DNA from: Nematostella vectensis
Taxonomy: Eukaryota; Cnidaria; Anthozoa; Actiniaria; Edwardsiidae
Assembly (NCBI RefSeq): GCF_932526225.1
Contig: NC_064047.1
Span: 3,469,501-3,533,500 of the forward strand
Length of the DNA stretch: 64,000 bases
Reading direction: 5' to 3'
Positions 40,581 through 64,000 of the stretch are shown here, piece after piece (the first letter of the stretch is position 1; each line of letters begins with the position of its first letter). A program made the position numbers and the translations under genes. Under the pieces are notes generated by a model, which worked only from the letters and a program-made list of their open reading frames with translations, ran no database searches and was not told the DNA's origin.

Positions 40581-42121
40581 TGCTTAGACCATAAGACAGG
40601 GGGACTCCACACAAGCCAAATATATCCAAAGCTTTTTATTTTATTCGATATAAGCACTCAATTAAATCTACCATTTTATATATTTTAGCCTAGTCTAAAA
40701 TTTTACAAGTCGGGTCTGCAGTCGAATATCCTGATCCTGATTAGGACGCTGATCTACCAATCAAGGATTCGAGACGAATCACTTAAATGACGTCAAACCG
40801 AGTTCTCAGGTCCTCACGGCCATGTGGTGGTTACGAAAAGACTGGGGACGAAACCGTTATACAAGACGTCACTCAGGGATAGGGGGATGTTAACGAGTCT
40901 TAGGCGCAAGGCAGGAAGAGATGGAAATGTTTGATAGCCTTCATGAATACACCTTATCATCACTGGAATTCTTTCGCAGGGTAGACAAAGGAATTTTTAT
41001 ATTTAGGTCTATAAATGAAATTTTGATCAATTTGATTATGTGAAAATGTCGTCCAAAACTACTCTTATAAATCCATATCTGTTTTGTACAGCGAGTGCTG
41101 AAAGGGTGCCCATTCCATAGTTGTTATTACAAAAAAGTCAGACCTGCCCCACACAGCCTAAATGCTAGGTTACATGAGACGCAGTTGATATTAGAGTTCG
41201 GGTAATATTATGGCATTTTGTTGAATGTCGGATAATTGCATATTATATTAAAGTACAAAACTAAATCAGCCTAGTATTCAATGTTCGTGTAGGTGGGTTA
41301 GCATCCCAGCTGACGGAGACATGTGAAGAAAGAATCCACGTCACCTGAAATAAAGAAAATTCAATTTTACATATTAGTATTCATATCATGTCAACGTCCA
41401 ATTTCAAATTCTACTACGCTTATTGGATGGGACTGATCATTATCACACCTCATGCACCCCACCCCACCCACCACCCTGGTAAAACAAAATGGCCAAAAAT
41501 TTCTTATTAAGGAATCTTCCTTTTTCCGTGAGGAAAAAGGAAGAGTCAGGCCTTCGGTTTGGGAGCTTTAAAGAGCAGTAAGGGGAATGGCCTTATAAGC
41601 CAGCGTAAGGAGCAAAACAAAACATAACCACAGTCAACCGTTACAGTGAGGACACAGAAAACGGGCCATGTTGAACTTTGACCAATCAGATACAGCTTGA
41701 ACACCGTAAACATTTTGAAAAAGAAAATCCAGTCAATCAGGTTAGGGTGTTCCCACGCTTAATCGACAAAAATAGAAAAGTAAACATTCTGAGAGGAACT
41801 ACTTTCGATATACACGCTGTGCAATGAATTATCCGGTAGAACTAAGGTACATTTCCTTGTGATGTGAATGAAAAATAGACAAAAGTCTAAAGCAATCTTG
41901 CCCAAAACATATATCCGATAAGGCCCGCACGGGCCCGTGTTTCCCACGGTCGACTGCACATACGAGGTCAAATAAACAACGTCCGGCCTCTCATTGGGTT
42001 ACGGTTTTCAAGCCGAATCTGATTGATTGGTCAAAAGTGAGGTAGCTTTCTGTGTGTTTCTGGTGTTCCCCAGTACTTTCTGGCACACATCTGTGCTAAA
42101 CTTCAGAATACCAGTCCACAT
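40581..42121. other. Non-coding DNA between the satellite and the ERM 3' end
   Basis: About 1.5 kb of unique-looking sequence with no open reading frame I can support. It contains one perfect hairpin (separate entry) and no splice-site chain or recognisable RNA gene. Confidence 0.6.
41515..41544. other. Perfect 13-bp hairpin
   Basis: The arms tcttcctttttcc (41515-41527) and ggaaaaaggaaga (41532-41544) are exact reverse complements around the four-base loop gtga. The pyrimidine/purine arms could form a strong RNA stem or a small foldback. It lies about 1.05 kb beyond the ERM stop codon, and no function can be assigned. Confidence 0.7.
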
Positions 42122-42127
42122 TTTAAT
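42122..42127 (-). terminator. Candidate poly(A) signal for the ERM gene
   Basis: The minus strand reads ATTAAA here, about 475 bases beyond the stop codon. I found no AATAAA on the minus strand between the stop codon and this point. ATTAAA is the usual second-choice signal. The call rests on position and hexamer only. Confidence 0.25.
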
Positions 42128-42139
42128 GCCTCTAAATTT

Positions 42140-42560
42140 CATCGGTCCGCGGTCCGCAGTCCAGAACTACTCCAGAATATAAAGTCCAGAATATGAAGTA
42201 TACATCATTGCACAATTAATTTATAATACTACTCAATATAAAATATCCATCATTGCACAATTAAATTATAATAGGATATGTCATGTTGGTTCGCGGTCCG
42301 CGGTCCGCAGTCAAAGACTACTAATTCATCCATAGGCCTCACAGCAGACTGCGGACCGCGGTAGCGGTGACTTAGATTACTTAAAGTTATCATTTTGATA
42401 CTTCGTTCTATAAATATGCAAAGCGGCTTCACAGCGGACCGCGGACTGAGGACCACGGTAGCAGTGACTTAGATTAATTAAATAATTTCGTTAGATGAAT
42501 CTGAAAGACAGCTCCACTGCGGACCACGGTTGTAACGTGGCTCCACAGCGGACGGGTATT
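42140..42560. repeat. GC-rich CCGCGGTCCGCAGTC repeats in the likely ERM 3' UTR
   Basis: The 15-mer CCGCGGTCCGCAGTC occurs at 42147-42161 and 42298-42312, and its exact reverse complement at 42347-42361, giving a perfect 15-bp inverted repeat with a 34-base loop. Weaker versions follow near 42436-42462 and 42517-42530. Two surrounding pieces are also duplicated: a catcattgcacaatta stretch near 42205 and 42247, and a gtgacttagatta stretch near 42367 and 42463. The set looks like a short dispersed element that has partly duplicated in place, and it would form a strong stem in the ERM transcript if transcribed. Confidence 0.7.
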
Positions 42561-42599
42561 CTGAAGTTGCTTGTCTGACTGACCTGACAATGGCAGGAA

Positions 42600-58800
<16,201 letters not shown>

Positions 58801-58812
<12 letters not shown>

Positions 58813-58923
58813 TTTGGTCGTGGGATGCTAAACTGCGTTAGCTAAATCAGGAATAACAGAAACAAAATGTGTAGATTTTGAGAGATTTCGAAAGGTACCC
58901 CTCTAAACCAACTTGCAGAAAAT
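58801..58923 (-). CDS. MSN: ERM exon 1 (5' UTR plus codons 1-4)
   Basis: Coding part 58801-58812 gives MPKA, the classic ERM N-terminus (MPK). The ATG has context accaaaATG and is followed after 12 bases by a strong donor, GCA/gtaagt. A good acceptor (ttatttccacag) at 58924-58925 suggests that 58813-58923 is the untranslated 5' part of the same exon; that part is inference. Confidence 0.85.
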
Positions 58924-59270
58924 CTGTGGAAATAAGAGAAATACGAGTTAAAATAGTACAGAATTTGAGTGAATTCTGGTGTTACAAGAATAGCTGCACA
59001 ATAAATAAGTGGTTCCCTCCCTATGTATAAAATTCGCAATGATAAATTCATTCAAATTTGGCTCATTTTCCAGTCAGTTTTGAACGAAGTTGTCTCGTGC
59101 AACGACGAGGTTGAGAGTGCCGATTAACAAGCTGTGAATTAGCCTTCACGATAATTCAAAATTTACCAAATTTCGAATAAAGCAGCTTCAATGCTTGGTC
59201 ACTAGTCCTATGGAGTTTCTTGAGGATTTAGAAAATTTAACGGATAGTATCGCAGAGTTTTCAAACATAC
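58924..59270 (-). other. Probable 5' UTR intron of the ERM gene
   Basis: On the minus strand a consensus donor CAG/gtatgt at 59271/59270 pairs with acceptor ttatttccacag at 58924-58925, 111 bases before the ATG. A non-coding first exon would then lie just above 59271. Both sites are strong but this is untested inference. Confidence 0.4.
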
Positions 59271-59500
59271 CTGAGCAAGCCTACGTTGCAACAAGATGGG
59301 TGTGCCAAATAGTCGTCGGTCATTGAGCTGACCCCTTACGCATTATAATGGACCCCCCTCAAAGGACTATTGTACCGCTGGACATAAAAGCATTCGGCTC
59401 AACACCCGGAAACGAAGTCCCTTGTGTACTAGTCTTAAATACTGTATAAGGTTATACGATTTAGATGTTTAGCAGTCCGACTCTGAAGACATGTTTATTA
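59271..59500 (-). promoter_or_regulatory. Probable non-coding first exon and promoter region of ERM
   Basis: If the 5' UTR intron is real, transcription starts in this stretch. I see no clear TATA box at a defined distance. No transcription start can be fixed from sequence alone. Confidence 0.3.
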
Positions 59501-60986
59501 GTGGAAAGTGGATATATAAATTTCGGAATTTCGCCACTGACCGCAGACCCTAGGTTGTTTTTATGTACACCACAGGGGGCCCATAATAAGGACATTATCC
59601 CGGAAACGGCGCATCCCCCGTGACATGGATTTCCGGTCGAGTCAGTAGATCCTCCCAAAGGGGGAAGGGGTCTGGTTCCCGTTTTCTCTATCGCGTTTTT
59701 CCCATTTCAGTATTCCCGGCCGCTTTGCAGAACACCGTTTCCGGATATTGTGGCTGAATCCGTCCCAACGCAGGAAAACATGTCTCCTGTCCAAAGTTTT
59801 TTGTCTGGTTTGGGCTGAATGCATTTTTTCCAGGCTTTTTATAGTGTATGAATTTGTTTGTTACCTAACCAACCACGGCTTCACTTTTCTAAGCGTAAAG
59901 CGAGAGGAAGGGAAGGGGGGGGGGGGGGGGTGACTATTTCCGCCTCGTTCTGCGAGTCAGCGGCTACACGTAGGCTACGTTACGCTGACGATGCCCTGTT
60001 GTTTCTCGAGGATGTTTGTTGACTAATTCTCTTTGCACCAAAGGTAGCAAGTAAAAGAGACTCACATTATTAAATAAACCCTCTATTTTGCTATTTGGGT
60101 TGCAAATCTGGCAAACGTACATTCCTTTGTTTCGATGACAATTATTCGAACAACGCAGTATCCCTATATTCTGCCACTTTTTTTCTCAGAGCAACCGGTC
60201 CTTTTATATTTGGAAAAGAGGAAAATGACCAAATGCGAGAGGTGTATCCAAGGGGAGGAGGGGGGAGACAGGGTCGTCGCGCAGCCCCCTCCCCCCCCCC
60301 CCCAAATAACCCCCCCACACACCACACACGCTTTTTTCGCCAGTAGAGGTGGCTGTGCAATGTCCACGTCATGTCTTTGTATCGTCGGTGGTATCGGAGA
60401 TGGAGTATATATGATGGAATATACGCGCGGGCGTCAAATGTGCATATTTTAGCCCCGAGTGTGAAATTTTCTTACGAGGTGGTGGTAGCTAGATCGATCA
60501 CTGTAATATATACCGACTACTACAGAAAACTCGACCAAAACCGGGAGTCGATAAGACTTCTTTTTGTACATTTTTCTACTTTTATCCCTTGGATCCCTGG
60601 TAACTTACCCCGAATTCGAGGCATCGGAAGTTAACTTAACGAGAACAGACGGATTTCGAATCATATTAGAGCGGGTAAAGCCCGGGCTAAAACGCATCCG
60701 GACTGCTTTGACACGCCTCGTTTAGCAACCTTATGCTGGAGGTGAAATACGATAGCCTCTTCCTTTTAACGATTTTAGAGGAGTGTTTGCCATTTCAATG
60801 GGCAATTCGATGCTTGAATACTTCATCTAAGTGTGTTTAGATAAGCCCTGTCTAGCCTAGCCGGCTCGGCTGAGATTCGCTGGTGCCTAGCCCCCCGCAG
60901 GCGTCTCGAGTGTTTTGGGCCTTTTATTGGGGGAAAGTAGAGGAAAAGGGTTTTTTATCTTTTTCGGGCTTCCTGTGGTGTGATCA
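59500..60986. other. Intergenic DNA upstream of ERM with homopolymer runs
   Basis: Contains a poly-G run at about 59917-59931, a poly-C run at about 60290-60303 and a GC-richer segment at 59500-59800 that may be an interspersed repeat. Overlapping frames on both strands have no recognisable domain. No gene called. Confidence 0.5.
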
Positions 60987-61014
60987 TAAAAAAAAAAAAA
61001 AAAAAAAAAAAAAA
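60987..61014 (+). repeat. Poly(A) tract of about 28 bases
   Basis: An uninterrupted A run preceded by a GC-richer stretch beginning near 60888 (cccccgcaggcgtctcgag). It could be the 3' tail of a short retroposed element, but I see no clear flanking target duplication. Confidence 0.5.
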
Positions 61015-61227
61015 GCGAGGGTCTGGGAGGATAGGAAGAAAGGTAGGGATAGTACCATAGGAAAACCAATTCATAAAAACAGATGCTGAGATAGTACAAA
61101 CACTCGAGATGCCCACGGAGGAGGCAAACTGGGGCCGAGGTTAATAACCCCAAATAAGAGTCGACCAGCAGGGTATGGCGTTTGCTGACTAAACATCGAC
61201 TTTTTTTTTTTCAAATGTGCGTTGTTG

Positions 61228-61312
61228 TAGTCTTCTGCGCAGCAGCCCTTACGGCAGTCCTTAGTGTCAGTCTCGACGAGACTGACACTAAGGACGGCTG
61301 CGCAGGAGACTA
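61228..61312. mobile_element. 85-bp foldback element with 9-bp target duplication
   Basis: The ends tagtcttctgcgcagc and ggctgcgcaggagacta are inverted repeats with one mismatch. The centre holds a perfect 18-base palindrome arm pair (tccttagtgtcagtctcg facing its complement across a single base). The left arm carries about 12 extra bases (agcccttacggc). It is flanked on both sides by gcgttgttg (61219-61227 and 61313-61321), a 9-base direct repeat. A 9-base duplication fits a Mutator-type non-autonomous element. It has no coding capacity. Confidence 0.7.
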
Positions 61313-61896
61313 GCGTTGTTGTCGACTTTTTAATTTTACAGTGCAACCAGTAAAACCGTGAATACATAAAATATGTGTGGAATGTTTATAGTCTTCTGAG
61401 GAATCAGACGCGAGAATTCAGACACTGGGACTTGTGTTGAGACATGTTTTTAGTTGACTGTTTGAATATCTTGCGAGGTGATTGATGATCGGAACAAGTT
61501 TTGCAGAATTAACCCTCGAATCACGACTCGGGAGCTCAAAAACGTAAATTATTTTCCAAAGGAAAAAGGTTTTAGATATCTTTGCCAAAATTGACGCATT
61601 AGGGATAAATAGAATCTCTAGTGCTGATCCAGTTGCTGTTTATTTTACACGCCCCATGCAAAGGCTAAATTCTTTAATGAAGAAACACACAATCTACAAG
61701 ATTACAAGTTTGATAAGCGAGATTTGACATCCCCGCAAAGGTCTGATAATAGTGTCCATTTGACTTTATCTTCACTTTTTTGGAATTAACTAATGCATAG
61801 CTTACATAGTCTTGGAATTCTTTAGAAATAGTCAGTGGACCGTTTTCCGGATAATGATATTCTTGTGGTGCAGCTTATTTTTACTATAAAATCCAT

Positions 61897-62106
61897 GGTA
61901 TAGATATATAAACCTCTATTGCTTAAAAGGTTACACACTATTTTTTTTTGACGGTTTGAGCTTTGTCAACCTAATGCGCAAGGGTCTTGGGTAGCTATAA
62001 TGAAATACCATTAATATTTACGATAAACCCGTGAATACACACTCTTATTATCCTTGGTATATAAAAAAACACATAAACCTCTATTTCAAAAAAGGTTACA
62101 CTCTAT
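61897..62106. repeat. Two-copy direct repeat, period about 160 bp
   Basis: A block with ataaacctctatt then aaaaggttacac occurs at about 61908-61937 and again at about 62072-62102, each preceded by ggtata. The copies have diverged at several bases. Confidence 0.6.
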
Positions 62107-62427
62107 CACAATGCATGTGTCCAAAATAAGCAAATAAACTAAAAAAAATAATGTTTGAAGAGCTGTTACATTCTTGTACAGTAAAAAAAACTGTTATCTA
62201 TAAGCCACTGCGGGCAGTAACACTTTTTTTCTAATCATAGTTACTATAATAGATGAAATCACAACTCGAAATTTATTAAAACTTATGATCATCTCTTAAA
62301 ACTGTCATCTTTGAGTGCCCGAATGTATATAAATAAACAAAGTGATTTCACCCGATAACAAGAGCTAATTCAAACTTAATTGAACATTTTGTACATGACA
62401 GTGAAATAAAATGGACTAGAGCAAGCG

Positions 62428-62440
62428 AAAATGGCGGCCG
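62428..62440 (+). promoter_or_regulatory. Possible YY1-type initiator motif
   Basis: The sequence aaaatggcggccg matches the YY1 core (atggcggc), which often lies at the start of transcripts and overlaps an ATG. It is followed closely by ccaatcacg. The plus-strand frame from this ATG is open for about 50 codons without a recognisable domain. It may mark the 5' end of a gene beyond the window, but nothing else supports that. Confidence 0.2.
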
Positions 62441-64000
62441 TTGAAAAAGGCCAATCACGCCACCAAAGCATCCATTCCCATCGGCTAATTCAAGCAAGTA
62501 AACAAGATATTCTCAATCAAATATCGCCAATAACATATCAGACTTCATTCATATATTGTTTTTGGAGTTTTCTTTGCGAATAAACCATTATATTTGCAAT
62601 TATAAACAATAACAAAGGAGTGATTGATAGATATTCTTTAGCTTTCTTTTTTCTTTGTTAAATAAGCAGTTCACCGCCTACAAACATGTTTAGAACATGC
62701 TAGCACTTATCAGGAAAACATGTTCTCCTGCTTTTTTAAATACCTGCAGGCGTAATAGAGGAATTGAATTGGGTTATTGCGAGGTTGTACACGTAAAAAG
62801 CAGGCCCTTGTAAATTTGAGAATATGACAGAACATTCCAGACCGCAATCAAATGAGCCGTATGTATGGAATTGCTGCTCGCGAAAAACATCAATTTTCCC
62901 GCTAAAAAACACAGGTAAACCAACAGTAACAGTAGTGAAAAATTTTATATCCTAGATTACTTTTTGACAAAAACTTTTACATGCATTTTGTTGTTGCGAT
63001 TAAAACCCCCTGCGGCCCGTTTGTGCGTGAGTGTGCCGCATCCGTGACGCATTTGCGTGACTAGCCGACCGTGACGTGACACGAAAAGAACACACGAATT
63101 AAAACTTCGCCTAAAAAGGCAATTGATTAGATCTTTATCTAAGCGTTTACTGGTGTAGTTCATTATATATTTTAGAAAAGTGTCTAAAAGAAATTATCGA
63201 GTGAAAAGCTAGGAAACTAATGTTAAAATCTCTCAAATATATTACATATCTGAAAATTATGAAGAATGGAAAATCAATTTACATCACCCATATAATGGTT
63301 CGAAATGGTTAGTCATTCTCATAAGAACGCTAGCACGTTAACGCTATTTTTGTTTTCTTTCAATTGATGCCATAATAATGAAGATGCACAACGGTTTGTC
63401 GGAGTTTCTTGGGAAACTATTCCGACAATTTAATAATTATTATGTAATATGAGCTGTACTAACCTTAATACCGTGGAGAGTTGTAAAGATGTTCCAAAGT
63501 CTCTTAGAGGTTGGAATTTTTAAAGCCCTAAAGCGAATGATGCTGACAACAACCGTCTCGATGAACTCCTTGCTTCGGGAATAATCAGGCAAAGAATGCG
63601 AAGAACAGTGTCACACTGAACTGAATGATCCCAAAGTGTTATCGTTTGGTAAGCAAGTGAGGTAGAACGATTGGTTGAAGGCTGACGTGTGGGGGTGTAA
63701 AGTATGATAACAATGCAAAAACAATGGTTTCCATGGAACAAAAGATCAAACTAGAAAAGCTTTAAGTTGCTGGTTAATATCAAAACTGCAACATCTTTAT
63801 AAAAAGATGTTACTCATTTTTTAGATTCAAAACGTAGGGAAAAAGCAAGATCATTTTTTTCTTCCAAGTTCTGAATTTTATTACATTTAACAAGCGGTAA
63901 CAATACCCATGACGAACATATTTTTCAGTTATTTGCTAAAGTTCTTGTGACATACAATCTGACACTTCTGTGTGTTATATCTCTTTATCAAACGATTGTT
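62441..64000. other. Intergenic DNA to the window end
   Basis: AT-rich, no exon-like peptides, splice chains or RNA genes that I can support on either strand. Confidence 0.6.

Noticed and set aside
40690-40780. tRNA-like or tRNA-derived SINE sequence
   Set aside because: The minus strand has a ttggtagatcagcg stretch that recalls an A box, but there is no matching cloverleaf or B box at the right distance.
60095-60452. Proline-rich frames around the poly-C run
   Set aside because: Caused by homopolymer and low-complexity sequence open in several frames on both strands.

Overview
This is a eukaryotic, animal (metazoan) window with two halves. The left 40.5 kb is satellite DNA. The right part holds one spliced gene on the minus strand, an ezrin/radixin/moesin (ERM) protein, assembled here as 15 coding exons and 577 residues. 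The AT-rich background, short exons with consensus splice sites, the ERM gene and the Penelope-like retroelement debris all indicate a metazoan. The style of repeats suggests a marine invertebrate, most likely a cnidarian such as a coral or anemone. The species assignment is inference only.

Layout. Positions 1-40491 form a tandem array of a 62-bp monomer, roughly 640 copies, running off the left edge of the window. The monomer register is kept without any net insertion or deletion from position 1 to about 37390 (602 monomers). Variant monomers recur in multi-monomer higher-order patterns. Towards the right edge the array decays: single-base deletions appear, and a 1315-bp block carrying a broken Penelope-like GIY-YIG fragment is present twice in tandem. 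The array ends at about 40491, with one worn-out monomer remnant at about 40525-40575. Positions 40581-42599 are non-coding and include the probable 3' UTR of the gene, with a GC-rich inverted repeat.

The ERM gene runs right to left from ATG 58812 to stop 42600. Its exons encode an N-terminal FERM domain (exons 1-10), a charged alpha-helical region (exons 10-14), a variable linker (exon 14) and the C-terminal actin-binding tail (exon 15). The regulatory threonine lies at residue 558. A non-coding first exon joined by a 347-bp intron is likely upstream. The introns hold several unrelated repeats: a 119-bp tandem repeat, a 16-bp repeat, a 15-bp minisatellite with a two-state base, a foldback element, and an antisense decayed HUH-type Rep-like gene.

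Positions 59272-64000 contain the ERM promoter side and intergenic DNA with homopolymer runs, an 85-bp foldback element with a 9-bp target duplication, and a possible YY1-type initiator motif. I see no second convincing protein gene and no RNA gene.
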